64,000 bases of DNA, taken from the NCBI GenBank assembly GCA_015056795.1, contig SVFO01000008.1, positions 90,918 to 154,917 on the forward strand, in the 5' to 3' direction. Positions within the stretch are counted from its first letter, which is position 1; every line of letters starts with the position of its first letter. This DNA is from Lachnospiraceae bacterium. Its GTDB lineage: Bacteria > Bacillota > Clostridia > Lachnospirales > Lachnospiraceae. The notes below the pieces were generated by a model. It was given only the letters and a program-made list of their open reading frames with translations. It was not told where the DNA came from and did no database searches. A program made the translations under genes and the position numbers. Positions 1-8,250 of the stretch are shown piece by piece.

Positions 1-384
1 ACGGCCATTGCGGCAATGATGGGACTGATCAACGAGTTCTATAAGAAGAATTCCATCACGAAGGCAGAATATCGCACCTTCCTGATCCTCTTAAATCCCG
101 TGGCTCCGCACATTACCGAGGAGCTCTGGCAGGCCGTAGGCTTTGAGGGCAGAGTTTACCAGCAGACCTGGCCGACCTATGATGAGGCAAAGACCGTGGA
201 ATCCACCATTGAGATTGCCGTACAGCTGAATGGCAAGGTAAAGGCTACCATCATGATCGCAAAGGACGAGGAGCAGGCAAGCGCCATTGCGAAGGCAAAG
301 GAAGCCCTTGGCGATAAGCTGAGCGGAAACGTCATCAAGGAGATTTACGTGCCTGGAAGACTGGTTAACATCGTTGCAAAATAA
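1..384 (+). CDS. leuS: Leucyl-tRNA synthetase, C-terminal part (truncated by window edge)
   Basis: The reading frame is open from base 1, so this is the 3' end of a longer gene. Leucyl-tRNA synthetase charges tRNA-Leu in the cytosol. What is visible is the end of the class I anticodon-binding helical domain, with the typical APHITEELW motif, and then the small C-terminal domain with the QLNGKVKATI stretch found at this position in bacterial LeuS. The catalytic and editing domains lie outside the window. A strong hairpin terminator follows about 70 bases downstream. Identity is secure from these two motifs. Confidence 0.93.
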   Translation, partial: TAIAAMMGLINEFYKKNSITKAEYRTFLILLNPVAPHITEELWQAVGFEGRVYQQTWPTYDEAKTVESTIEIAVQLNGKVKATIMIAKDEEQASAIAKAKEALGDKLSGNVIKEIYVPGRLVNIVAK

Positions 385-453
385 ATATGAAATATCCTGA
401 AATCAAACGTAAGGATTCTTATTTCATAAAATAATAGTTAAAATATTATTTTC

Positions 454-486
454 AAAGTGCCATGGGATTTGCCCATGGCACTTTTT
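454..486. terminator. Bidirectional intrinsic terminator between leuS and a convergent gene
   Basis: A perfect 13-bp stem (454-466 with 472-484) encloses the five-base loop ATTTG. T residues follow on the plus strand, and the A-rich left side gives Ts on the minus strand. It sits between leuS (plus) and the minus-strand gene whose stop codon is at 485-487, so it can end transcripts from both sides. Confidence 0.85.
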
Positions 487-754
487 AAGTCCCGGGATGC
501 ATGCGTTTTAGAAGTTCATCGATTTTCTGGTTTTCCTCCTGACTGCTGTGCTTTCGAATAGAAGCAATCGCAGCAGAGATTTCAGAAGGGGTAAAGCTCA
601 GTCCCTTCTCCTTACCCTCCTTGAGCAGCGGGAGAAGGGTAGACATCATTTCCTTTTGGGATTTCCCCTTGCTGCTTCCGAAGAGTTTTGAAAGAAATGT
701 AAGCTTCTCTTTTGGAATCGATTGTACCAATGCATCCTCCATCCAAGGTTCCAT
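485..754 (-). CDS. Small hypothetical protein, 89 aa
   Basis: I do not recognise the family. The product is a soluble, charged 89-residue protein without signal peptide or membrane segment, probably largely helical, with a basic middle (GSSKGKSQK) and a hydrophilic C-terminus. The start is supported by AAAGGAG 9 bases upstream of the ATG on the minus strand. It lies 29 bases downstream of another minus-strand small gene and is probably cotranscribed with it. Its stop codon overlaps the bidirectional terminator shared with leuS. The good ribosome-binding site and paired arrangement argue that it is real. Confidence 0.65.
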   Translation of the reverse strand: MEPWMEDALVQSIPKEKLTFLSKLFGSSKGKSQKEMMSTLLPLLKEGKEKGLSFTPSEISAAIASIRKHSSQEENQKIDELLKRMHPGT

Positions 755-783
755 AATAATGTTTTCTCCTTTCAGAAATCTAG

Positions 784-1173
784 TTATAGCAAATTCATGA
801 TCTGAGAAATATCCATGTTTTCCGTATTCATGCCCTCAGGAAAGAGCTCCTGCATCATCTGAGCCATTTCCATGGCTTCCTTGATTTGTTCCATCTGTTT
901 CAGCATGTTTTTCATCTGGCGCAGCTGTTCCTCCTGAGAGGGATTGCAGTAGGGTAAAAGCGCGTCAAACAGGGCTTCACCCTCTGGAGGGGAATCCATG
1001 GGGACGAAGCCTTGAAAGCGCTTGACCTGATCCATTGTGAACAGGAGCTCCTGTATTCGAATAAAAATGGCAAATCCGCCACGCTTGTCCGCGGGAAGGC
1101 AGGGAAGCATGACCTTTAGCATTTGAAGCGAACCAGATGTAAATATTGAATCAAAGCTTCCTTTTTCATCCAT
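784..1173 (-). CDS. Small Met/Gln-rich hypothetical protein, about 129 aa
   Basis: Unknown family. The N-terminal half has a conserved-looking globular stretch (LKVMLPCLPADKRGGFAIF). The C-terminal half, from about residue 80, is a long amphipathic helix very rich in Met, Gln and Glu (LRQMKNMLKQMEQIKEAMEM), which suggests a coiled coil or self-assembling protein. No signal peptide or membrane segment is seen. The start is ambiguous: ATG at 1173 has GGAAAGG 11 bases upstream, while an in-frame GTG at 1182 would sit only 2 bases after that motif. It is the first gene of a two-gene minus-strand unit with the 89-residue protein. Function unknown. Confidence 0.65.
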   Translation of the reverse strand: MDEKGSFDSIFTSGSLQMLKVMLPCLPADKRGGFAIFIRIQELLFTMDQVKRFQGFVPMDSPPEGEALFDALLPYCNPSQEEQLRQMKNMLKQMEQIKEAMEMAQMMQELFPEGMNTENMDISQIMNLL

Positions 1174-1261
1174 GTATCCCACAGCCTTTCCATCGCTTTC
1201 CCTTTATGATTATGTCAATCAGCTTACATTAGAACAAAAAGATAACGATTCTCTCAAAAGG

Positions 1262-1287
1262 AAACAGGCTCCGCAGGGGGCCTGTTT
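1262..1287 (-). terminator. Hairpin, likely terminator of the Cys-rich small gene
   Basis: An 8-bp stem (1262-1269 with 1280-1287) lies just downstream, on the minus strand, of the Cys-rich small gene. A short run of pyrimidines follows on the minus strand (TTTCCTTTT). The U-tract is imperfect, so termination strength is uncertain. Confidence 0.5.
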
Positions 1288-1321
1288 CACCTAGTTCAAA
1301 AGCGCGGCTTTCTGATTCTGA

Positions 1322-1573
1322 CTAGTTGCAGCCGCATCCACATCCGCCATTGTTCCCACCGCAGAAGGTGCTAAGAAGCAGGATCCAGATGATCCAGTCG
1401 CAGCAGGAATTGTTGTTGCCGTTACAGCCACAGCCAGAATTGGTGCCCAGCAAACCATTACCATTTCCGCCACAGCAGGATAACAGTAACAGAATCCAAA
1501 TCCAGTTGTTGCCGTTACAAGAATTATTGTAGCCATTGTTGCAGCCACAGTTGGTTGCGGATAAGTCACTCAT
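1322..1573 (-). CDS. Cys/Gly/Asn-rich small protein with two hydrophobic segments ('chorion-like')
   Basis: An 83-residue protein that resembles Clostridia proteins usually labelled 'chorion class high-cysteine'. That label is only a compositional similarity; the function is unknown. The sequence shows two repeats of one plan: a Cys/Asn/Gly-rich stretch, a short Trp/Ile/Leu-rich hydrophobic segment (WIWILLLLSCC, then WIIWILLLSTFC), then Gly-Asn-Cys again. It ends in GGCGCGCN. The start is placed at ATG 1573 because GGAGG lies 9 bases upstream; a longer frame to 1621 has no such site. It is transcribed away from the radical-SAM gene. A membrane-associated or disulfide/metal-rich surface peptide is possible but not shown. 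Confidence 0.75.
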   Translation of the reverse strand: MSDLSATNCGCNNGYNNSCNGNNWIWILLLLSCCGGNGNGLLGTNSGCGCNGNNNSCCDWIIWILLLSTFCGGNNGGCGCGCN

Positions 1574-1629
1574 GTTTGAATGCCTCCAAAATTGTTTGTA
1601 GTTTATACTATGCAGGAACATTGGAAAGG

Positions 1630-1659
1630 TTGACGTGTTTTATCATTTTCGTTTAAAAT
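1630..1659 (+). promoter_or_regulatory. Candidate sigma-A promoter for the radical-SAM gene
   Basis: A -35 box TTGACG (1630-1635) and a -10 box TAAAAT (1654-1659) are separated by 18 bases, about 20 bases before the ATG at 1681. The ribosome-binding region CGAGGTG follows. Confidence 0.55.
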
Positions 1660-1680
1660 GAAAGGACGAGGTGAAACCAA

Positions 1681-3393
1681 ATGAAGAAAATCCTTCTTGT
1701 AGCGATCAATGCAAAATATATCCATTCCAATCTGGCAGTGCATTCCCTGCGGGCGAGCGCAGGCGAATGGAAGGACTGCGTGGAGATTGCGGAATATACC
1801 ATCAATCAACAAAAGGATGAAATCCTACGGGATATCTTTTTGAAAAAGCCTGAGGTTCTATGCTTTTCCTGTTATTTATGGAATTTAGAATATGTCGTGG
1901 CTATTGCACAGGAGTATCATAAGCTCTGCCCAGATACGCCAATATGGCTAGGAGGTCCTGAGGTTTCCTATGAGACACGCCCTTTTTTGGAGAAGCATGC
2001 CTTTACAACTGGCATCATGATAGGAGAGGGCGAGGATACCTTTCGCGAGCTTTGTGCGTATTACCTTACTGATGCAAACGAGAAAAAGCTTTCTGAAATC
2101 GCTGGAATTGTTTATCGTGGTCAGGAGGGAGAATTCCTTCAAACGGATCCGCGTGAACCGAAATGCTTAAGTGACGTTCCCTTTTGCTATGAGGATTTAT
2201 CGGAATATGATCATAGGATCATTTATTATGAAAGCAGTCGCGGATGCCCCTTTTCCTGTAGCTACTGCTTGTCCTCCATCGATAAAAAGCTTCGCTTTCG
2301 CGACATGGAGCTGGTGAAAAAGGAGCTTCAGTTCTTCTTAGATCACCAGGTCCCGCAGGTGAAGTTTGTCGATAGGACGTTTAATTGTGATCATGAGCGG
2401 ACGATGGCGATTTGGAGCTTCTTGTTAGAGAAGGATAACGGCATCACCAATTTTCATTTTGAGATCTCGGCGGATCTGCTGCGGGAGGACGAGCTGGCAT
2501 TGATCGCGCAGATGCGCCCAGGACTGATTCAATTGGAGATTGGCGTTCAGACGACAAATGCCGTGACGATTCAGGAGATTCACCGCACGATGCGGCTGGA
2601 AAAGGTAAAGGAGGCTGTTTGGCGAATTCAGAAGGCTGGAAACATCCATCAGCATCTGGATTTAATTGCAGGTCTTCCCTATGAGGATTTTGAAAGCTTT
2701 CGGCATTCCTTTGATGAAATTTATGCCCTGTGGCCAAATCAGCTGCAGCTGGGCTTTCTAAAGGTATTAAAGGGATCCTTTATGTATGAGCATGCCAAGG
2801 AATACGGGATGGCATGGCATGAGACGCCGCCCTATGAGGTTTTGTACACGAAGTGGCTGAGCTTTGAGGATGTCCTCAAAATCAAGCACGTGGAGGAGAT
2901 GCTGGAGGTCTATTATAACAGCGGGCAGTTTGAAGTGACCATGAAGCTTATCTATGCACTTACAGACAGCATGTTTGATCTACTTTTAGAGCTTGGGGAG
3001 TTCTATGAGGAGAAAGGGTATTCGGGCATGCAGCATTCGCGAATCAAACGGTGCGAGATTCTGCTTGCCTTCCTTATGGAGAAAAAGAAGGCTTCGGAGG
3101 AGCTATTCAAGGAAGCGCTGACCTTTGACCTCTATTATCGGGAAAACTGCAAAACGAGGCCAGATTGGGCACCAGATCCTTCTAAATACAAGGAGATGAC
3201 GAGGACCTACTGTAGCAACGGAAAGATGAGTCATTTGGAGCCATTCCATTATCGCTTTCCCGATAAGAAAGAATTGGGAACGAAAAGTCTGCCGATTAGG
3301 AGCGAGAAGCCATATTGGGCATTATTTCATTATGATGACAGAGATCCCTTGGATCATCAAGCCAGAGTAGAATATGTAGGCACTTCTTTCTAG
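1681..3393 (+). CDS. B12-binding domain radical SAM protein (DUF4080 type)
   Basis: A 570-residue protein with an N-terminal cobalamin-binding-like Rossmann domain (about 1-140), a radical SAM core with the Fe4S4 motif C-x3-C-x2-C at Cys189, Cys193 and Cys196 (SRGCPFSCSYC), and a C-terminal DUF4080 region (about 370-565). Such proteins use S-adenosylmethionine and a [4Fe-4S] cluster for radical chemistry, often methylation or ring rearrangement with B12; the substrate of this subgroup is not known to me. No signal peptide, so cytosolic. The start is supported by a GAGGTG ribosome-binding site. A subtilase gene follows 46 bases later and may be cotranscribed. Family assignment is firm; the reaction is unknown. 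Confidence 0.9.
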   Translation: MKKILLVAINAKYIHSNLAVHSLRASAGEWKDCVEIAEYTINQQKDEILRDIFLKKPEVLCFSCYLWNLEYVVAIAQEYHKLCPDTPIWLGGPEVSYETRPFLEKHAFTTGIMIGEGEDTFRELCAYYLTDANEKKLSEIAGIVYRGQEGEFLQTDPREPKCLSDVPFCYEDLSEYDHRIIYYESSRGCPFSCSYCLSSIDKKLRFRDMELVKKELQFFLDHQVPQVKFVDRTFNCDHERTMAIWSFLLEKDNGITNFHFEISADLLREDELALIAQMRPGLIQLEIGVQTTNAVTIQEIHRTMRLEKVKEAVWRIQKAGNIHQHLDLIAGLPYEDFESFRHSFDEIYALWPNQLQLGFLKVLKGSFMYEHAKEYGMAWHETPPYEVLYTKWLSFEDVLKIKHVEEMLEVYYNSGQFEVTMKLIYALTDSMFDLLLELGEFYEEKGYSGMQHSRIKRCEILLAFLMEKKKASEELFKEALTFDLYYRENCKTRPDWAPDPSKYKEMTRTYCSNGKMSHLEPFHYRFPDKKELGTKSLPIRSEKPYWALFHYDDRDPLDHQARVEYVGTSF

Positions 3394-3439
3394 GTTTGAC
3401 ATAAAATAGAAATGACTTAATTTTCAAGGGAAAGAAAGC

Positions 3440-4396
3440 ATGGACAGGGTCAGAATGCAATTAGGGCTAACGGACGCGTATCTGGCAAGGCTACATGGTC
3501 AGCCAGTGACAATTGCCGTTTTGGACAGCGGGATTTCCAGACATCCTGACCTAACAGGAGCGCTTTTCGCCTTCCGCGATTTTTCAGGACAATCGGGGAA
3601 GGGTGGAAAGCGCTATTTTTATCAGACGCCCTATGATGATTATGGTCATGGGACGCATGTCTGTGGGATTCTTGCGGGGAACGGTGCCCTATCCTTTGGA
3701 AAATATCAAGGGATTTGCCCCAATGCCAGACTTGTTGTAGGAAAGGTCTTGGATGAACGCGGCGATGGCTCCGTGGAGGAGATGCTGGCAGGCATGCACT
3801 GGGTTTTGGAGACACAGAAGCAATATGGGACGAGGCTTTTGAATTTATCCGTTGGCATTGCTGATCTTTGCAGCAGGGGAAAGGAGGAAAAACTCAGGGC
3901 CATGCTGGAGAAGCTCACCGACCATGGCATTTTGGTACTCTGCGCAGCAGGCAATAAGGGGCCTGCGGCAGGCTCTCTTTCTTTTTTGGGGGAAAGCGAC
4001 AGGGTGATTTCCGTTGGGTGTCATGACGGGGAATATTTTCGCGGAGATCCCACGCGCTGCGCAAGTCATTCCGGCAGGGGAGATCGGAATTCTGTTTTAA
4101 GGAAGCCGGATATTGTGGCGCCGGGAACCAGAATCAAATCCTGCTCGGGACGGTATCAAAAGGGAATGCGCACGGAGTTTGCTTATGAAGTCCGAAGCGG
4201 AACCTCCATGGCGACACCCATCGTCACGGGATGTCTTGCAAGGGTGCTGCAGTTGGAACCGAGGCTTACGGCGAAAGAACTCAAAAAACTCCTGACTTCG
4301 ACGGCGACAGACCTCGGCGAGCCTTGGAATCAGCAGGGCTGGGGAATGGCCTGTCCCAGGGGAATGCTGGAGCAGGTTCGAAGGGGGTCTTTTTAG
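3440..4396 (+). CDS. Subtilisin-like serine peptidase (S8), no signal peptide
   Basis: A 318-residue S8 peptidase with a complete catalytic triad: Asp29 (VLDSG), His70 (GHGTHV) and Ser256 (GTSMATP), plus the oxyanion Asn172 (AAGN). There is no signal peptide and no long propeptide; the catalytic domain begins almost at once. This resembles intracellular subtilases such as ISP or AprX rather than secreted subtilisins, so it should act in the cytosol. Substrates are unknown. It lies 46 bases after the B12 radical-SAM gene. A maturation role for a neighbouring peptide is conceivable but has no direct support. The citrate synthase promoter begins about 28 bases past its stop. Confidence 0.93.
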   Translation: MDRVRMQLGLTDAYLARLHGQPVTIAVLDSGISRHPDLTGALFAFRDFSGQSGKGGKRYFYQTPYDDYGHGTHVCGILAGNGALSFGKYQGICPNARLVVGKVLDERGDGSVEEMLAGMHWVLETQKQYGTRLLNLSVGIADLCSRGKEEKLRAMLEKLTDHGILVLCAAGNKGPAAGSLSFLGESDRVISVGCHDGEYFRGDPTRCASHSGRGDRNSVLRKPDIVAPGTRIKSCSGRYQKGMRTEFAYEVRSGTSMATPIVTGCLARVLQLEPRLTAKELKKLLTSTATDLGEPWNQQGWGMACPRGMLEQVRRGSF

Positions 4397-4423
4397 ATAT
4401 TTCAAAGAAGTTTGCAAAAATGC

Positions 4424-4457
4424 TTGACACGTTTCGTATGATTGTATACAATCATAC
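4424..4457 (+). promoter_or_regulatory. Promoter with perfect 22-bp palindromic operator (GntR/FadR type) before citrate synthase
   Basis: A strong sigma-A promoter: TTGACA at 4424-4429, 17-base spacer, TACAAT at 4447-4452. A perfect palindrome runs from 4436 to 4457, covering the spacer and the -10 box. Its centre TTGTATACAA fits the published FadR-subfamily operator pattern t.GTa.tAC.a. A FadR-type regulator is the second gene of the same operon, so autoregulated repression by blocking RNA polymerase is the simplest reading. The palindrome is seen directly; the regulator assignment is inferred. Confidence 0.75.
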
Positions 4458-4502
4458 AAGTAAGCAATTCAAAGGAAATGAGAAAGGCGGATTAGGGTTA
4501 AG

Positions 4503-5927
4503 ATGAGTTATTTAGGTGAAGATGAAAGCATGTTTGCCAATAGACCGGTTTCCATGAATAGTAAGAACAACCTCTTACAGATTGAGGAGCACATGTATAT
4601 TTTGGATGACGTGGAGAAGCCCAACGTTTTCCGAAACATGTTTCCTTATTCAGAGGTCCCGAAGATTCCTTTCAATGACAGGATTGTGCCTCATGACATG
4701 CCCAAGGACATTTTTATTACGGACACAACCTTCCGCGACGGACAGCAGTCCCGTGCACCTTACACGACGGAACAGATCGTTACGATCTATGATTATCTGC
4801 ATAAGCTGGGCGGCCCGAATGGCATGATCCGCGCAAGCGAATTTTTCCTGTACAGCAAGAAGGATCGTGACGCGGTATATAAATGCATGGAGCGTGGCTA
4901 CAAATTCCCCGAGGTGACGAGCTGGATTCGTGCCAGCAAGGAGGACTTTAAGCTGGTGAAGGAGATCGGCATGCCTGAGACGGGTATTCTGGTCAGCTGC
5001 TCCGATTATCACATTTTCATGAAATTAAAGATGAATCGCCGTCAGGCCATGGATCACTATCTGAGCGTCATCCGTGATTGCCTTGAGGAGGGCATCAGCG
5101 TTCGCTGCCACATGGAGGATATTACCAGGGCTGATATTTATGGATATGTCGTACCCTTCTGCCTTGAGCTGATGAAGCTGATGGAGGAGTATAAGATTCC
5201 CATCAAGGTTCGTGCCTGCGATACCATGGGGTATGGAGTAAACTTCCCCGGTGCCGTTATTCCAAGAAGCGTACAGGGCATCATTTATGCAATTCATACG
5301 CATGCAGGCGTGCCTAGTGAGCTCATTGAGTGGCATGGTCACAATGATTTCTATAAGGCAGTGGTTAACTCCACGACGGCTTGGCTCTATGGCTGTGCAG
5401 CCGTTAACACCTCTCTCTTTGGCATTGGTGAGAGAACCGGCAACACGCCGCTCGAGGCCATGGTATTTGAGTATGCGCAGCTGCGCGGAGACTTAAACGG
5501 CATGGATACGACCGTGATCACGGAGCTCGCGGAGTACTATGAGAAGGAGATCGGGTATCACATTCCTGAGAGAACGCCCTTTGTCGGCAAGAACTTTAAT
5601 GTTACCCGTGCAGGAATTCATGCAGATGGTCTTCTGAAGAACGAGGAGATCTACAACATTTTCGATACGGAGAAATTCCTGAACAGACCCGTTCTCTGCG
5701 CCATTTCCAATACTTCCGGTCTTGCCGGAATCGCGCATTGGCTGAACACTTACTATAAGCTTAAGGGCGAGAAGCAGGTACAGAAGACGGATGCCCTTGT
5801 CAAGGACATGAAGAGTTGGGTGGATCAGGAATATGCAGATGGACGTGTTACCGTTATGACGGACAGCGAGATTGTTGCCCAGGTGAATAAGATTTGCCTG
5901 GAGAAGGGCTACAAGATCGGCGAATAG
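4503..5927 (+). CDS. Re-type citrate synthase (HMGL/homocitrate synthase-like family)
   Basis: A 474-residue enzyme of the DRE-TIM metallolyase superfamily. It shows the DTTFRDGQQSRAP motif (metal-binding Asp, catalytic Arg), a long (beta/alpha)8 barrel with HGHND (metal-binding histidines) and GIGERTGNTPLEAM. Its length and N-terminal extension match clostridial Re-citrate synthases rather than isopropylmalate synthases; the C-terminal leucine-regulatory LeuA domain is absent. The reaction is acetyl-CoA plus oxaloacetate to citrate with Re-face stereochemistry. Upstream is a palindrome-controlled promoter; downstream are a FadR-type regulator and isocitrate dehydrogenase, which supports citrate over homocitrate as product. 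Homocitrate synthase remains the main alternative. Confidence 0.85.
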   Translation: MSYLGEDESMFANRPVSMNSKNNLLQIEEHMYILDDVEKPNVFRNMFPYSEVPKIPFNDRIVPHDMPKDIFITDTTFRDGQQSRAPYTTEQIVTIYDYLHKLGGPNGMIRASEFFLYSKKDRDAVYKCMERGYKFPEVTSWIRASKEDFKLVKEIGMPETGILVSCSDYHIFMKLKMNRRQAMDHYLSVIRDCLEEGISVRCHMEDITRADIYGYVVPFCLELMKLMEEYKIPIKVRACDTMGYGVNFPGAVIPRSVQGIIYAIHTHAGVPSELIEWHGHNDFYKAVVNSTTAWLYGCAAVNTSLFGIGERTGNTPLEAMVFEYAQLRGDLNGMDTTVITELAEYYEKEIGYHIPERTPFVGKNFNVTRAGIHADGLLKNEEIYNIFDTEKFLNRPVLCAISNTSGLAGIAHWLNTYYKLKGEKQVQKTDALVKDMKSWVDQEYADGRVTVMTDSEIVAQVNKICLEKGYKIGE

Positions 5928-5955
5928 GGAGCCTTTGCAGGAGGTAAGTCAAGTC

Positions 5956-6669
5956 ATGGGGTATGACGTAAAAAAGGAAGTCACGGATAAGTATTCCCTT
6001 CGCGGCCGCGTATTTAGTAAGCTGCGTGAGGATATTTTGAGTGGAAAATATGAGGAAAATGAAGAGCTGAAGGAGGTTGCCATCGGCGAGGAGCTTGGTG
6101 TATCAAGAACACCAGTGCGTGAGGCATTCCGACAGCTTGAGCTCGAGGGCTTGATTCAGATCATTCCCAATAAGGGCGCCTATGTTACGGGTATTACGGA
6201 GAAGGATGTCAAGGATATCTATATGATCCGTTCCTTACTGGAAGGTCTTTGTGCAAGATGGGCGACGGAGCATATTACGCAGGAACAGCTGGAGGAGCTT
6301 GAGGAAAACGTCTATCTTGGCAAGTTCCACGCGGAAAAGGGCCATTTGGAGCAAATGACCGAGCTGGACAATCGTTTCCACGAGATTTTGTACGAAGCAT
6401 GTGACAGCAAGATGCTGGAGCATCAGCTCAAGGATTTCCATCAGTATGTTTTGCGCGTTCGAAAGAAGACGCTGAGCAATAAGAACCGCGGACCCAAATC
6501 CAATCTGGAGCACGAGGGAATTTTAAATGCCATCAAGGCAGGAGACGCAGAGATGGCACAAAAGCTCGCACATGATCACATGATCAATGCCTATGAAAAT
6601 ATGGTAAAATGTGGCCTGCATGAGCTGTTCGCGGGGAATTCCGTTATGGATGCCAACGAGGATAAATAA
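5956..6669 (+). CDS. GntR-family transcriptional regulator, FadR subfamily (FCD domain)
   Basis: A 237-residue regulator with an N-terminal winged helix-turn-helix (about residues 12-80, including GVSRTPVREAFRQLELEGLI, the GntR signature) and a C-terminal all-helical FCD ligand domain (about 85-225) with Asp/His residues (LDNRFHEIL and later histidines) of the kind that bind a metal plus a carboxylate effector. ATG 5956 is chosen because AGGAGGT ends 10 bases upstream; the longer frame begins with TTG inside that site. It sits between citrate synthase and isocitrate dehydrogenase, so an effector such as citrate or 2-oxoglutarate is an inference. The operator is probably the palindrome at 4436-4457. 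Confidence 0.9.
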   Translation: MGYDVKKEVTDKYSLRGRVFSKLREDILSGKYEENEELKEVAIGEELGVSRTPVREAFRQLELEGLIQIIPNKGAYVTGITEKDVKDIYMIRSLLEGLCARWATEHITQEQLEELEENVYLGKFHAEKGHLEQMTELDNRFHEILYEACDSKMLEHQLKDFHQYVLRVRKKTLSNKNRGPKSNLEHEGILNAIKAGDAEMAQKLAHDHMINAYENMVKCGLHELFAGNSVMDANEDK

Positions 6670-6744
6670 AGGCGAAACGCCTTATGGAAAGCTAGCTAAA
6701 GAGATAACACACAACACAAGTATAGAAGCATGGAGGATGAGAAC

Positions 6745-7953
6745 ATGGCAAAGATTCAGATGACGACACCGCTAGTTGAGATGGATGGGGACGAAATGAC
6801 CCGAATCCTTTGGAAGATGATCAAGGATGAGCTGTTGCTTCCCTTTATCGATCTGAAGACCGAATATTATGATCTTGGTCTGGAGCATAGAAATGAGACG
6901 GATGATCAGGTTACGGTAGATTCCGCAAACGCAACCTTGAAGTATGGCGTAGCAGTAAAGTGCGCAACGATTACGCCCAATGCAGCAAGAATGACCGAAT
7001 ATAACCTGAAGGAAATGTGGAAGAGCCCGAACGGCACCATTCGTGCAATTCTGGACGGTACCGTATTCCGCGCACCGATCCTTGTAAAGGGCATTGTTCC
7101 CTATGTTACCAATTGGAAAAAGCCCATCACCATCGCGCGTCATGCCTATGGCGACGTTTATAAGAACACAGAGATTAAGGTTCCTGGCGCTGGTAAGGCA
7201 GAGCTGGTATTTACCGCTGAGGACGGAACCGTAACTCGTGAACTGATTCATAACTTCACGGGCAGTGGCATCATCCAGGGCATTCACAACACGGACAAGT
7301 CCATTTCCAGCTTCGCAAGGGCTTGCTTTGGCTATGCCATCGACACCAAGCAGGATCTCTGGTTTGCAACCAAGGATACCATCTCCAAGAAGTACGACCA
7401 CAACTTTAAGGACATCTTCCAGGAGATTTATGATAACGAGTACAAGGCAAAGTTCGAGGAGCTCGGCATTGAGTATTTCTACACTCTGATTGATGATGCC
7501 GTAGCCCGTGTCATTCGTTCCGAGGGCGGCTTTATCTGGGCCTGCAAGAACTATGACGGCGACGTGATGAGTGACATGGTGGCAACCGCTTATGGTGACC
7601 TCTCCATGATGACCTCCGTTCTGGTAAGCCCCAGCGGCGTTTACGAGTACGAGGCGGCACATGGTACCGTACAGCGCCATTACTACAAGCACTTAAAGGG
7701 TGAAGAGACCTCCACGAACTCCATCGCAACGATCTTCGCATGGACTGGCGCACTGAGAAAGCGCGGCGAGCTCGACAGGATTCCTGAGCTGGTAACCTTC
7801 GCGGACAAGCTGGAGCAGGCCTGCATCAAGACCGTAGAGGACGGCAAGATGACGAAGAGCCTGTCCCTGATTTCCACCTGCGAAAATCCCGTGATCCTGA
7901 ACAGCCTCGACTTTATTAAGGCGATTCGTGAGACGCTGGAGAGTCTGACGTAA
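6745..7953 (+). CDS. icd: NADP-dependent isocitrate dehydrogenase (type II, eukaryote-like)
   Basis: A 402-residue enzyme converting isocitrate to 2-oxoglutarate and CO2 with NADP+. Family hallmarks are [13 protein letters not shown] at the N-terminus, [12 protein letters not shown] (substrate serine/threonine region), the metal-binding aspartates ([27 protein letters not shown]) and [11 protein letters not shown] near the nucleotide site. This is the homodimeric eukaryote-like branch, not the E. coli-like one. ATG 6745 has GGAGG 8 bases upstream; the in-frame ATG at 6730 overlaps that site. Together with the citrate synthase it would supply 2-oxoglutarate for glutamate. Aconitase is missing from this operon and must be encoded elsewhere. 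Confidence 0.95.
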   Translation: MAKIQMTTPLVEMDGDEMTRILWKMIKDELLLPFIDLKTEYYDLGLEHRNETDDQVTVDSANATLKYGVAVKCATITPNAARMTEYNLKEMWKSPNGTIRAILDGTVFRAPILVKGIVPYVTNWKKPITIARHAYGDVYKNTEIKVPGAGKAELVFTAEDGTVTRELIHNFTGSGIIQGIHNTDKSISSFARACFGYAIDTKQDLWFATKDTISKKYDHNFKDIFQEIYDNEYKAKFEELGIEYFYTLIDDAVARVIRSEGGFIWACKNYDGDVMSDMVATAYGDLSMMTSVLVSPSGVYEYEAAHGTVQRHYYKHLKGEETSTNSIATIFAWTGALRKRGELDRIPELVTFADKLEQACIKTVEDGKMTKSLSLISTCENPVILNSLDFIKAIRETLESLT

Positions 7954-7989
7954 GTGACATAATAAAGCAATAATGAAATGACTTGTAAC

Positions 7990-8033
7990 TGCTTTGGCAT
8001 TGTGTTATAGTACATATGTCAAAGCATTTTTTT
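7990..8033 (+). terminator. Intrinsic terminator after icd
   Basis: A 7-bp stem (7990-7996 with 8020-8026) with a 23-base loop is followed by seven Ts (8027-8033). It closes the citrate synthase/regulator/icd operon. In the following stretch to 8235 I see no gene or clear promoter. Confidence 0.65.
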
Positions 8034-8250
8034 CGTCGGAAATTCCGTTCCGATGCAATTCTTTTTCGATAATGTATGTATGCCGCGGTTTACCATGTTT
8101 TCATGGGAATCGTTTTGGCATTCCTAAAATTCTTGCGTTTTCCCCGTGAATGAATTTTTGCAAGAGCTTTTTATGGGAATAAGGGGCATGGTGTTTTTTG
8201 CGTGCGGAGAAATTGCTTGGCTAAAATCAAACAAAGAGGAGGTAGTTCTT

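Noticed and set aside
6772..7692. Long minus-strand open frame inside icd
   Set aside because: It is fully within a well-conserved gene on the other strand and has no recognisable domain; a shadow frame.
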